A model generated the notes under the pieces. It did no database searches. It saw only the letters and a program-made list of their open reading frames with translations, and was not told the DNA's origin. The position numbers were made by a program, and so were the translations under genes. From Corynebacterium aquilae DSM 44791 (GTDB lineage Bacteria > Actinomycetota > Actinomycetes > Mycobacteriales > Mycobacteriaceae): a DNA stretch of 64,000 nt. The stretch's first letter is position 1. Each line of letters starts with the position of its first letter. The stretch is taken from contig NZ_CP009245.1 in the NCBI RefSeq assembly GCF_001941445.1, positions 581,992 to 645,991 of the forward strand, in the 5' to 3' direction. Shown piece after piece: positions 27,047 to 35,554 of the stretch.

Positions 27047-27269
27047 GGCCCTGGGGGTGGGGTTTTACTGTGCGGGGTGCCGCGGTTGGATAGCCCTAGG
27101 GTACGTCAGTGTTTTGGGTGTTTTCTTGCCCTGACGTGGGTTTTTGGGGTTTTTGTTGACCTTTTCATTGTTTTCTTAGTGTTTTCTCACTCCTGCTGGC
27201 GGTAGGAGGTGGGTGTCCTTAGGTGTTTTACATGTTGAGCGCTGGTTTGGGGGCGGGTTTATATGCGTC

Positions 27270-27297
27270 GACCCCAGTGTGTGGTGGCACTGGGGTC
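27270..27297 (-). terminator. Hairpin downstream of dtsR1
   Basis: GACCCCAGTG / CACTGGGGTC, 10-bp stem with 8-nt loop, 18 bp past the dtsR1 stop. Weak T content afterwards. Confidence 0.6.
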
Positions 27298-27314
27298 GGG
27301 GTGTGGGTGGGTTT

Positions 27315-28949
27315 TTATAGGGGCATGTTGCCGTGTTTGCGGGCGGGGCGGCACTCTTTTTTGTGGGCGAGGAGCCGGAGGTTGCGGGCGATGTGTCCGC
27401 GGGTTTCGCAGGGGAGGATGACGGCGTCGATGAGGCCTCGTTCGGCGGCGAGGTACGGGGTGAGCATGTAGTCTTCGTATTCGCGTTCGAAGGATTTGGT
27501 GAGTTCGACGACGTCTAGGCCTTGTTTTTCGGCGTGTTGGAGTTCTTTGCGGTGGAGGAATCCGACGGCGCCGGCAGCACCCATGACGGCGATTTGGGCG
27601 GTGGGCCAGGCGAGGTTGACGTCGGCGCCGAGGCCTTTGGATCCCATGACGCAGTAGGCGCCGCCGTAGGCTTTGCGCATGGTGACGGTGATTTTGGGGA
27701 CGGTGGCTTCGCCGTAGGCGTAGAGCAGTTTGGCGCCGCGGCGGAGGATGCCGCCGTATTCTTGGCCGGCGCCGGGCAGGAAGCCGGGGACGTCGACGAG
27801 CATGATGATGGGGATGTTGAAGGCGTCGCAGGTGCGCACGAAGCGGGCGGCTTTTTCGGAGCTGTCGATGTCGAGGCAGCCGGCGAATTGGGTGGGTTGG
27901 TTGGCGACGAATCCGACGGATTGTCCTTCGATGCGTCCGAAGGCGATGACGACGTTGGCGGCGCGGTCTTCCATGATTTCGAGGTATTCGCCGTCGTCGG
28001 TGAGGCATTCGATGACGTCGCGGACGTCGTAGGGGATGGTGGGGCTGTCGGGGATGATGCCGTCGAGTTTGAGGTCGTCGGCGGTGAGGTTGTCGATGAT
28101 GTGGCCGTGTTCGCGTTCGGCGTCTTCGAGGGGGGCGATTGTTTGGTTGTTGCTGGGGAGGAAGCTGACGAGGTCGTGGACCCAGTCGAGGGCGTCTTCG
28201 TCGCTGGCGGCGGTGTAGTGGGTGTTGCCGGCTAGTTCCATGTGGGTGGAGGCGCCGCCGAGTTCTTCTTGGCTGATGATTTCGCCGGTGACGGTTTTGA
28301 TGACGTCGGGGCCGGTGACGAACATTTTGGAGGTTTTGTCGACCATGACGACGAAGTCGGTCAGGGCGGGGGAGTAGGCGTTGCCGCCGGCGCAGGCGCC
28401 CATGATGACGCTGATTTGGGGGACGACGCCGGAGGCGTTGACGTTGTGGTAGAAGGTCTTCGCGATCAGGTCCAGGGAGACGGCGCCGTCTTGGATGCGG
28501 GCGCCGGCGCCTTCGTAGAGGCCGATGAGGGGGCGGCCGGTGGCGACGGCGAGTTCCATGATTTTGATCATTTTTTCGCCGTAGACCTCGCCGAGGGCGC
28601 CGCCGAAGACGGTGCCGTCTTGGCTGAAGATGCAGACTTCGCGTCCGTCGATGGTTCCCCACCCGGTGATGATGCCGTCGCCGACGGGGCGGCGGGCGCC
28701 CATGCCGAAGGCGTGGGTGCGGTGGCGGGCGAGCTGGTCGCTTTCCACGAAGGAGCCTTCGTCGAGGAGGTAGTCGAGGCGTTCGCGGGCGGTCAGGCGG
28801 CCACTGTCGCGCACCTTGGCGAGGCGTTCGGTTCCCATGGGGGCGAAGGCTTCGGCGCGGCGCTTTTTCAGATCGGCGATTTTCTCGGCGGTGGTGGCCG
28901 GTGATGCGAGGTCGATGTCGGCTCGGCGCAAAGGTGAGGAAATAGTCAT
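27315..28949 (-). CDS. dtsR1: Acetyl-CoA carboxylase beta subunit DtsR1 (AccD1)
   Basis: 544-residue carboxyltransferase that with AccBC and AccE makes malonyl-CoA for fatty acid synthesis. DtsR1 features: [86 protein letters not shown], and the terminal [10 protein letters not shown]. It is about 60 percent like DtsR2 by eye. ATG 28949 lies 7 nt after TACTAT; the frame to 29069 is not conserved. In C. glutamicum dtsR2 and dtsR1 are adjacent; here about 6.3 kb separates them. Divergent from birA. Confidence 0.94.
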   Translation of the reverse strand: MTISSPLRRADIDLASPATTAEKIADLKKRRAEAFAPMGTERLAKVRDSGRLTARERLDYLLDEGSFVESDQLARHRTHAFGMGARRPVGDGIITGWGTIDGREVCIFSQDGTVFGGALGEVYGEKMIKIMELAVATGRPLIGLYEGAGARIQDGAVSLDLIAKTFYHNVNASGVVPQISVIMGACAGGNAYSPALTDFVVMVDKTSKMFVTGPDVIKTVTGEIISQEELGGASTHMELAGNTHYTAASDEDALDWVHDLVSFLPSNNQTIAPLEDAEREHGHIIDNLTADDLKLDGIIPDSPTIPYDVRDVIECLTDDGEYLEIMEDRAANVVIAFGRIEGQSVGFVANQPTQFAGCLDIDSSEKAARFVRTCDAFNIPIIMLVDVPGFLPGAGQEYGGILRRGAKLLYAYGEATVPKITVTMRKAYGGAYCVMGSKGLGADVNLAWPTAQIAVMGAAGAVGFLHRKELQHAEKQGLDVVELTKSFEREYEDYMLTPYLAAERGLIDAVILPCETRGHIARNLRLLAHKKECRPARKHGNMPL

Positions 28950-28956
28950 GTTTGGC

Positions 28957-28962
28957 ATAGTA
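28957..28962 (-). promoter_or_regulatory. -10 element of dtsR1
   Basis: TACTAT on the minus strand, 7 nt before the ATG at 28949. Confidence 0.6.
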
Positions 28963-29300
28963 GACCCCACAGCCGGTAGTTTCCACCACCAAACACAAGT
29001 GATATGCGCCACCGGTGTGAAAAAATACATAGAGGGTACCCTAAGTAAGCGGCCAATTCCTCGCGGCATTTTCTAGCGGTGAGTCGAACCAATAAGGCAG
29101 TTGAACAGCGCCTTTTCTTTTTGGTGGCAAAAATGATTTCCGTCCAGCCCCGCAGTGCGGGCGGGTCAAGGGGCGGGGTGCACGTGTTGAATTTTGTGCG
29201 CCAAATTACTTTTGCCACAAAACTGTGATGTTGCCCCAACCGCCCCACCCAACACAGATGCCCCACGCGCGCCACCCCACCAGTAGGCGCCCCCATGGAA
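28963..29300. other. Divergent dtsR1-birA intergenic region
   Basis: No gene. It contains two dyads: TTTTGTG (29192-29198) with CACAAAA (29216-29222), and GTGGCAAAA (29124-29132) with TTTTGCCAC (29210-29218). These are possible operator or structure elements for the fatty-acid and biotin genes on either side; the regulator is not identified. Confidence 0.45.
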
Positions 29301-29306
29301 TACAGT
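29301..29306 (+). promoter_or_regulatory. -10 element of birA
   Basis: TACAGT, 7 nt before the ATG at 29314; favours that start over the GTG at 29305, which overlaps the hexamer. Confidence 0.6.
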
Positions 29307-29313
29307 GACAACC

Positions 29314-30153
29314 ATGACCCCACGCGCGCCCCTCAACCGCGAACGCCTCACCGACGCCCTAGTCCACAGCGGCGAATACGCCTCCGTCACCGTCACCGAC
29401 ACCGCCGGATCCACCAACGCCGACCTCGCCGCCGCCGGGCGCGACGGGGCGCCCGCCTGGACCGCGCTGCTCACCGAGCACCAAACCGCCGGGCGCGGCC
29501 GACACGGCCGCCCCTGGGTCGCCCCCCAGGGCAGCCAACTCACTCTAAGCGTGCTCATCCGGCCCGGGCGCCAGGCCCTGGAACGACTCGGCTTGCTGCC
29601 CCTGATGACCGGCCTGGCCATCGTCGACGCCCTCACCGAATTCGACGACCTATCGCCGATGGACATCACCCTCAAATGGCCCAACGACGTCCTCATCGAC
29701 GGTGGCAAACTCTGCGGCATCCTCGGCGAAGCCGTCGACCTAGGGGACAAACCCTGCCTAGTCATGGGGCTTGGGCTCAACGTCTCCCTGACCGCCGAAG
29801 AACTCCCCGTCGCCCACGCCACCTCCCTCGACCTGGCCGCCCGCGCCCACGGCATCGACCTCGACATCGACCGCACCGAACTAGCCATCGTGGTGCTGCG
29901 CCACATGAAAAAACGCCTCGAACAATGGTCCACCGGCAGCGGCGATCCCCTCGGCGACTACCGGCGCGTCTGCTCCTCCATCGGGCTTGACGTCTCCGTC
30001 CACCTGCCCGACCACACCGAATTGATCGGCACCGTCGACACCGTCGACGACGCCGGACACATCGTCGTCGTTGACGAAACGGGCGAACGTCACGCCCTGG
30101 CCGCCGGCGACGTCACCCACCTGCGTAAAGCGCACGGTGGCTACAGCGCCTAA
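29314..30153 (+). CDS. birA: Biotin--[acetyl-CoA carboxylase] ligase
   Basis: 279 residues. It activates biotin with ATP and attaches it to the AccBC lysine (and to pyruvate carboxylase if present). Catalytic core: GSTNADLAAAG, biotinyl-5-AMP loop GRGRHGRPWV (about 62-71), TLKWPNDVLIDGGKLCGIL, GLGLNV, and a C-terminal SH3-like cap (about 225-275). There is no N-terminal helix-turn-helix, so it is a monofunctional ligase and not a repressor. Head-to-head with dtsR1, a conserved arrangement. Confidence 0.94.
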   Translation: MTPRAPLNRERLTDALVHSGEYASVTVTDTAGSTNADLAAAGRDGAPAWTALLTEHQTAGRGRHGRPWVAPQGSQLTLSVLIRPGRQALERLGLLPLMTGLAIVDALTEFDDLSPMDITLKWPNDVLIDGGKLCGILGEAVDLGDKPCLVMGLGLNVSLTAEELPVAHATSLDLAARAHGIDLDIDRTELAIVVLRHMKKRLEQWSTGSGDPLGDYRRVCSSIGLDVSVHLPDHTELIGTVDTVDDAGHIVVVDETGERHALAAGDVTHLRKAHGGYSA

Positions 30154-30246
30154 ACTCAACCCAACCACCAACAACGCATCAACAACGCGCCCAGGGTCGC
30201 CAACACACCCCCAACACAACGACCGTCAGGAAAGGAGGGCACAGGC

Positions 30247-30759
30247 ATGGCAGCACTCGGACTGATCCCCGGCGAACTGGTCTACGCCGACCTGACCACC
30301 CCACTGTCACGCCTCGCCTTCCCCCTAACCCAAGCGATGCTCGCCACCGGAATAACCGGCATCGCCATCGGCTTCATCGACGCCCAATGGCTCAACGGCA
30401 ACACCGGGCTCCTCGTCGACTACGGACCCCTACTCCGCACGACCCTGCTGGTCATCTGGGCGCTATTTATCCTCATCAAACTCATCCTCCCCGCCATCGG
30501 CTCCCGCCGCCGACGCATTATCGTCACCGACCAACGACTCATCCTGCGCGCCCCCGGCCTGCGCGGCAGCGTCACCAGCGTCGAGCTTGAACAAATCCTC
30601 GGCGCCCAACGCCAAGGCAGCACCATCAGCATCCGCATCCTCGGCGCCCGCCGCCCCCTGATCATCGACAAAGCCCCCAAAGCCAAAAAACTCACCCACA
30701 CCATCAACGAACTCGCCGCCTACAACCGCGCGACCGTGCCCTACCTCAGCGGCCGCTAA
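30247..30759 (+). CDS. PH-domain (bPH) membrane protein
   Basis: 170 residues. Two hydrophobic helices (about 25-45 and 62-85) precede a C-terminal bacterial PH-like domain (about 88-160) with RRIIVTDQRLILRAPGLRG and VELEQILGAQ, the usual strand pattern. It corresponds to the conserved gene between birA and purK in corynebacteria. Function unknown; PH domains here face the cytoplasm. AGGAGG lies 9 nt before ATG 30247. Same strand as birA, 93 bp downstream. Confidence 0.85.
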   Translation: MAALGLIPGELVYADLTTPLSRLAFPLTQAMLATGITGIAIGFIDAQWLNGNTGLLVDYGPLLRTTLLVIWALFILIKLILPAIGSRRRRIIVTDQRLILRAPGLRGSVTSVELEQILGAQRQGSTISIRILGARRPLIIDKAPKAKKLTHTINELAAYNRATVPYLSGR

Positions 30760-30846
30760 GCCGCAGCCCTCCCTGGCGCGCCACAGGCGCGCACCATAAC
30801 ACCCAAGGGGGGAATATCCCGCATGAACTCGGGCTGAACCACGCTA

Positions 30847-30852
30847 TATAGT
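30847..30852 (+). promoter_or_regulatory. -10 element of purK
   Basis: TATAGT, 8 nt before the ATG at 30861. Confidence 0.6.
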
Positions 30853-30860
30853 TGCCAACT

Positions 30861-32060
30861 ATGAACGCACCCGCAGCCCAGGACCCCGCCCACACCCCGG
30901 CCGCACCCACCACGGTACTGCCCAAAATCCTCATCATCGGCGACGGGCAACTGGCGCGCATGCTGCACACAGAAGCCATCGAACTCGGCCTCAGCCTCCG
31001 AGTACTGGCCAACAGCCCGACAGAATCCGCCGCCGCCATCTGCGGCGACGTCATCCTCGGCGACTACCACGACGAAGCCACCGTGAAAGCCGCCGCCACC
31101 GGCGTCGACGTCATCACCTTCGAACACGAACACGTCCCCGCCCACATCATCGACAACCTCATCCGCGACGGATACAACGTCCAACCCCACGGCGACGCCC
31201 TCATCCACGCCCAAGACAAACTCGTCATGCGCCGCGCCCTACGCAACGCCGGCGCCCCCGTCCCACCCTTCGCCCCCATCGACAGCACCGACGACGCCCG
31301 CGCCTTCTGGGAAGCCATGGACGGCGCCGTCTGCCTCAAAGCCCGCACCGGCGGCTACGACGGCAAAGGCGTCTGGTTCCCCGACAGCCTTGACGAACTC
31401 GAACAGCTCGTGGCCGAACAACTCGACCACAACACCCCACTGATGGCGGAAAAGAAAGTCCACCTCAACCGCGAACTGTCCGCATTGATCGCCCGCAGCC
31501 CCCGCGGCGAAGTCCGCTGCTGGGACATCGCCGAAACCAACCAAGACGGTGGTGTGTGCCGCTGGGCCCAAGCACCCGCCGCAAACGTCGACGCCGAAAA
31601 AATCGAAACCTTCGCCACCGGCATCGCCGAAACCCTCGACGTCACCGGAGTCCTCGCCGTCGAACTCTTCGACACCGACGAAGGCATCTTCGTCAACGAA
31701 CTGGCCATGCGCCCCCACAACACCGGCCACTGGACCCAAAACGGCGCCACCACCAGCCAATTCGAACAACACCTCCGCGCCGTCGCCAACCTCCCCCTCG
31801 GCAGCACCGACATGACCTGCGCACACGCCGTCATGGCCAACATCCTCGGCGGAGACACCACCTGGGACCACGACCTCGGTGAACGCATCGCCACCGTCTG
31901 GCGCAGCTACCCCGATGCCAAAATCCACCTCTACGGCAAACAACACCGCCCCGGCCGTAAGCTAGGACACATCAACCTCACCGGCAGCGACCCCATCGCC
32001 GTCCGCGCCGACGCACTGGCCGCCGCCCACTACATCGCCCACGGCCACTGGCCCGCCTAA
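30861..32060 (+). CDS. purK: N5-carboxyaminoimidazole ribonucleotide synthase
   Basis: 399 residues. ATP-grasp enzyme that carboxylates AIR with bicarbonate to N5-CAIR in purine synthesis. N-terminal PKILIIGDGQLARMLHTEAIELG, FEHEHVP, ATP-grasp CLKARTGGYDGKGVW (about 162-176), FVNELAMRPHNTGHWT near 290 and the C-terminal GHINLTG are family marks. The Ala/Pro-rich 20-residue N-terminal extension is a little longer than usual. Followed by purE after 39 bp, its pathway partner. Confidence 0.95.
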   Translation: MNAPAAQDPAHTPAAPTTVLPKILIIGDGQLARMLHTEAIELGLSLRVLANSPTESAAAICGDVILGDYHDEATVKAAATGVDVITFEHEHVPAHIIDNLIRDGYNVQPHGDALIHAQDKLVMRRALRNAGAPVPPFAPIDSTDDARAFWEAMDGAVCLKARTGGYDGKGVWFPDSLDELEQLVAEQLDHNTPLMAEKKVHLNRELSALIARSPRGEVRCWDIAETNQDGGVCRWAQAPAANVDAEKIETFATGIAETLDVTGVLAVELFDTDEGIFVNELAMRPHNTGHWTQNGATTSQFEQHLRAVANLPLGSTDMTCAHAVMANILGGDTTWDHDLGERIATVWRSYPDAKIHLYGKQHRPGRKLGHINLTGSDPIAVRADALAAAHYIAHGHWPA

Positions 32061-32099
32061 AACACCCCCACACCCGCTTAAACCAAGGAGACACACCAC

Positions 32100-32600
32100 A
32101 TGCAACCCCTCGTAGGCCTCATCATGGGATCCGACTCCGACTGGGACACCGTCGCCCCCGCCGCAGAAATCCTCGCCGAATTCGGCATCCCCTTCGAAGT
32201 CGGCGTGGTCTCCGCACACCGCACCCCCAGCCGCATGCTCGCCTACGCCGAACAAGCCCACACCCGCGGCCTTAAATGCATCATCGCCTGCGCCGGCGGC
32301 GCCGCCCACCTGCCTGGCATGGTGGCCGCCGCCACCCCACTGCCCGTCATCGGCATCCCGCGTGCCCTCAAAGACCTCGACGGCATGGACTCCCTGCTGT
32401 CCATCGTGCAAATGCCCGGCGGCGTGCCCGTAGCCACCGTCAGCATCGGCGGCGCCAAAAACGCCGGCCTGCTCGCCGTGCGGATCCTCAGCGCCGGCGA
32501 CGACACCCTCGTCGAAGCCATGGCCGCCTATCAAAAAAACATGGAAAAAGAAGTCCTCGCCAAAGACGAGGCCCTACGCAATAGGCTCACCGGACAGTGA
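32100..32600 (+). CDS. purE: N5-CAIR mutase
   Basis: 166 residues, octameric family. Converts N5-CAIR from PurK into [14 protein letters not shown] binds the phosphate, [10 protein letters not shown] holds the catalytic His, and [11 protein letters not shown] and [26 protein letters not shown] complete the site. AAGGAG about 10 nt before ATG 32100. Its TGA overlaps the GTG start of the next gene. Confidence 0.96.
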   Translation: MQPLVGLIMGSDSDWDTVAPAAEILAEFGIPFEVGVVSAHRTPSRMLAYAEQAHTRGLKCIIACAGGAAHLPGMVAAATPLPVIGIPRALKDLDGMDSLLSIVQMPGGVPVATVSIGGAKNAGLLAVRILSAGDDTLVEAMAAYQKNMEKEVLAKDEALRNRLTGQ

Positions 32601-33073
32601 CCCCCACACGCAACCAGCCCGATAGCCGGCCACTAGTCATCCTGGGCTGCAAACTCGAAGAAAACCAGCCCGGGCCCGCACTCGAACGACGGCTCAAAGC
32701 CGCGCTGCCCTACGCCCTCGACGGGCGCCCCATCATCGTCACCGGGCAACACGAAGCACCCGCCATGGCCCAATGGCTCATCCGCCACGGCGTCAACCCC
32801 GAAGCCATCCTCGAGGAAAACCAAGCCACCAGCACCAACGAAAACCTCGAAAACTCACTGCGGCTGGCTGCACCACCCTGGCTGGTCGTCACCTCCGATT
32901 TCCACGCTCCCCGCGTCAAAATGTGGGCCCACCACCACAACTTGGATGTCGACGTCATCACCGCCGCCACCCCCAAACACCGCATCCCCTACCTGTACTC
33001 GCGGGAAGTGCTCGCCTTCATCCACTCCAGCGCCCGCATGCTGTGGCGCAGCTACCGGCGCGTACGCCCATAA
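32597..33073 (+). CDS. DUF218 (YdcF/SanA-like) protein
   Basis: 158 residues, the DUF218 core alone without membrane helices: VILGCKL near 13-19, [34 protein letters not shown] (the conserved E..S.NT.EN motif) and [13 protein letters not shown]. The family is linked to envelope or vancomycin-sensitivity phenotypes in enterics (SanA, ElyC) but its reaction is not settled. Start GTG 32597 shares GTGA with the purE stop, so translation is probably coupled. The 3-prime end overlaps a convergent gene by 22 bp. Confidence 0.85.
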   Translation: MTPTRNQPDSRPLVILGCKLEENQPGPALERRLKAALPYALDGRPIIVTGQHEAPAMAQWLIRHGVNPEAILEENQATSTNENLENSLRLAAPPWLVVTSDFHAPRVKMWAHHHNLDVDVITAATPKHRIPYLYSREVLAFIHSSARMLWRSYRRVRP

Positions 33074-33309
33074 CGCCACGCGCTCACCGCGGCGACAACC
33101 AACACCAACGCCACAAACGCCGGCAGCACCTCCGGCTGCGGCTGCAACACATTACGCACCGCCTGGATGACAGCCACCACGGCAAAAAAGGTCAAAAACC
33201 CCACCACCGTGTCCCACTGCATCCTCCGGCGCTCCGAAAACGACGCCCGAGACTTTCCGGACGTTTCCAAATCCTGGCTCTGATGCTCCTGCGCGGCGTT
33301 GTCATTCAC
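33052..33309 (-). CDS. Small membrane protein
   Basis: 85 residues with a charged N-terminal region (about 1-30) and two hydrophobic helices (about 35-52 and 60-78), ending RYGRTRR. It matches small two-helix proteins often seen here in corynebacteria; function unknown. GTG 33309 is preferred over GTG 33315 because TAGTGT lies 7 nt upstream. It overlaps the end of the DUF218 gene by 22 bp, tail to tail. Confidence 0.7.
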   Translation of the reverse strand: MNDNAAQEHQSQDLETSGKSRASFSERRRMQWDTVVGFLTFFAVVAVIQAVRNVLQPQPEVLPAFVALVLVVAAVSAWRYGRTRR

Positions 33310-33316
33310 CCCCACA

Positions 33317-33322
33317 ACACTA
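33317..33322 (-). promoter_or_regulatory. -10 element of the small membrane protein gene
   Basis: TAGTGT on the minus strand, 7 nt before the GTG at 33309. Confidence 0.45.
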
Positions 33323-33356
33323 GTAGCCCCAACAGAAAACTGTGGGTGCAGACGAT

Positions 33357-33389
33357 AAAAAAATCGCCCACCCGGTTTCGGGTGGGCGA
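33357..33389 (-). terminator. Terminator of the trehalose importer operon
   Basis: 13-bp-class stem TCGCCCACCCG / CGGGTGGGCGA with 4-nt loop, followed by seven T on the minus strand, 30 bp past tusG. Confidence 0.92.
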
Positions 33390-33419
33390 CAACATTGTCT
33401 CGCCAAAAGCGGAGGGCAG

Positions 33420-34253
33420 CTAGGCCTTCACGCCGCCAGCAGTCAACCCCGCCACAATTCGACGCTGGAAGACCAACACCATGATCACCAGCGGAATGGT
33501 CACCAAGGCGCCCGCGGCCATCGTCGCAGCGTAGGGAAACTCGAAACTACTTGGGCCCGAAAAACGCGCGATCGCGACGGTGACTGGCTCGGTTTTCAGA
33601 TTCGACAGCTGCTTGGCCAACATGAACTCGTTCCAGGACGCAATGAAAGCCAAGATCGCGGTGGTAAACAGCGCCGGCGCGGCCAAAGGAAGCAGCACCA
33701 GACGAAACGCCTGCCCCCGCGAGGCCCCATCCACCCGGGCGGCTTCCTCCAGCTCCCAGGGAAGCTGGTGGAAAAAACTCATCAGGGTGTAAATCGTCAG
33801 CGGCAAGGCGAAAGAAATATTGGGGATGATCAGCGCCTGATAGCTGCCGATCCACCCGATCTCACCGAATAGCTGGAACAGGGGAGTAACCAGGGCGATG
33901 CCGGGGAACATGCTGGCCGCCAGCACCACGCCGGTCACAAAGCCCTTGCCGCGGAAATTCAGCCGGGTCAGCGCGTACGCCGCAGTCACTCCCACCAGCA
34001 CGGCCAGCACGGTGGTGGTCAGGCCGATGATCAAGGAGTTGGTGATCGCTGCGAGAAAATCATTGCCCTTGTCGGTGGCCAGCGCATCACGGAAATTGTC
34101 GAGGGTGACGTGGGTTGGCCAGGGGGTGGTGTCGAAGGTGTAGTCCTTGTGCCGCAGTGCGGTGATCACCATCCAGTAGAAGGGGGCAAGGCCCCACACC
34201 AAGATGAAGAGGATGCCGGCGTAGGAACGTAAGGTCGATAGTGCTTTGCTCAT
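33420..34253 (-). CDS. tusG: Trehalose ABC importer permease TusG-like
   Basis: 277-residue MalG-type permease with six predicted membrane helices. The cytoplasmic EAA loop EEAARVDGASRGQAFRLVLLP (about 180-200) docks to the ATPase. The order tusG-tusF-tusE-tusK on one strand matches the C. glutamicum Tus importer, which takes up trehalose released during mycolate transfer. Start ATG 34253 overlaps the tusF stop by 4 bp (ATGA), so the permease pair is made together. Substrate assignment rests on synteny; another disaccharide is possible. Confidence 0.85.
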   Translation of the reverse strand: MSKALSTLRSYAGILFILVWGLAPFYWMVITALRHKDYTFDTTPWPTHVTLDNFRDALATDKGNDFLAAITNSLIIGLTTTVLAVLVGVTAAYALTRLNFRGKGFVTGVVLAASMFPGIALVTPLFQLFGEIGWIGSYQALIIPNISFALPLTIYTLMSFFHQLPWELEEAARVDGASRGQAFRLVLLPLAAPALFTTAILAFIASWNEFMLAKQLSNLKTEPVTVAIARFSGPSSFEFPYAATMAAGALVTIPLVIMVLVFQRRIVAGLTAGGVKA

Positions 34254-35296
34254 CGGGCACCCCCAGCGGTATCAGCGGTGGTTAGCGGGGGCAGCGCTAC
34301 GGGGCTGCCGGTGGTGTAGGAGGGTTCGGGGCCTTTGGGCGGGCGCTTGGTGGCGGTCACGCTGCGGGAGACGTCGGCCCCCAGGAATCGGATCATGATG
34401 AACGCGACAGCGAAGATCAGCAGGAACACCAGGGTCGAGAGTGCGGAGGCACTGTTGAAGTGGTTTTGGCGCATGTCCTCGACCACCAGTTGGGAGATGG
34501 TGGCGGTTGGGGAGTTCGAGGAGGAGGAAATCAAAATCACCGGCAGGTCGTACATGCGTAGCGCATCCAGGGTGCGGAAAAGTACTGCCACCATGAGTGC
34601 GGGTTTGACCAGCGGGAGGGTGATTTGGGTGAAGATTTGGAATTTGCTGGCCCCATCCACCCGGGCGGCTTCATAAACCTCTTTGGGAATCATTTGAAGC
34701 CCGGCCAGGATCAGCAGCGCCATAAATGGGGTGGTTTTCCACACGTCGGCGATGATGACGGCGGTGCGCGCCGCCCACGGGTCGGTGGTCCAGGCAATGC
34801 GGGTTCCCAGCAGCGAGTTGATGATGCCGCGCTCGGCGAAAATGAATTGCCAGAGTTTCGCGGTGACGGCGGTGGGGATGGCCCAGGGGATCAGCACCGC
34901 GGCGCGCAGCAGGCCGCGGCCTTTGAATTCGCGGTTCATCACGATTGCCATCCACATGCCGAGGGCGGTTTCGAGGGCGACGGTGACCACGGCGAAAAAG
35001 ACGGTGATTTTGAGCGCCGGCCAGAAGTCGGAGGCGAGCACGCCTGGTGGGCAGCTGCTTTTGACCCCGGAGGGGCTGGTGCAGGATTGGGTCAGCCAGT
35101 ACAGGTAGTGGGTGAGCCCGGCGAAGCCGCCTTCGGTGAATAGTCCCGTTTCGGGGTCGAGGCCGGCGTCGGCTTGGAAGGACAGCCAGATGGCCCGGAT
35201 GATGGGGTAGCCGATGACGATCGCGAGGACCACCATGGTGGGTGCGATCAGGAGTGCGGCGGTGCGTGTTTGGCGTCGCGCGGTTGTTGCGGTCAC
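34250..35296 (-). CDS. tusF: Trehalose ABC importer permease TusF-like
   Basis: 348-residue MalF-type permease, six to seven helices. EAA loop YEAARVDGASKFQIFTQITLP near 235-255. The periplasmic loop after helix 1 (about 45-95) contains two cysteines (QSCTSPSGVKSSCPP) that could pair. Basic N-terminus TARRQTRTAA and a Pro-rich C-terminal tail of about 35 residues. Start GTG 35296 with AAGGCGG about 10 nt upstream; a TTG at 35323 is less likely. Confidence 0.87.
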   Translation of the reverse strand: MTATTARRQTRTAALLIAPTMVVLAIVIGYPIIRAIWLSFQADAGLDPETGLFTEGGFAGLTHYLYWLTQSCTSPSGVKSSCPPGVLASDFWPALKITVFFAVVTVALETALGMWMAIVMNREFKGRGLLRAAVLIPWAIPTAVTAKLWQFIFAERGIINSLLGTRIAWTTDPWAARTAVIIADVWKTTPFMALLILAGLQMIPKEVYEAARVDGASKFQIFTQITLPLVKPALMVAVLFRTLDALRMYDLPVILISSSSNSPTATISQLVVEDMRQNHFNSASALSTLVFLLIFAVAFIMIRFLGADVSRSVTATKRPPKGPEPSYTTGSPVALPPLTTADTAGGAR

Positions 35297-35482
35297 TGGG
35301 GGGTTGCCGCCTTTTTGTCTCAACGGGGTCGGGGATGGGGTGCGCCGGCGACCACTATGGGTGGTGGTGTGGACGATGCGAGTGTTTTCACTGTATTACA
35401 CGCCACTTGCGGTTGGGGGTTGTCACGCGCCTTGGCGGGTGGTGTTGGTGGATTTCGCCCCGGTGTGGCGGGTGGGAGACAG

Positions 35483-35521
35483 CAGCACACCCCCACCACT
35501 GGGTGTGGTGGGGGTGTGCTG
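35483..35521 (-). promoter_or_regulatory. Intercistronic hairpin between tusE and tusF
   Basis: Stem of 17 bp, CAGCACACCCCCACCAC with GTGGTGGGGGTGTGCTG, 5-nt loop, no T run. Placed just after the binding-protein gene it would block exonucleases and allow only partial read-through, a usual way to make more binding protein than permease. Confidence 0.7.
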
Positions 35522-35554
35522 TGTCGAAGGTTGGGTTATCCGCGGGGCCGGGGG

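Noticed and set aside
29314-30153. BirA acting as a biotin repressor
   Set aside because: The protein begins directly with the catalytic domain and has no helix-turn-helix region.
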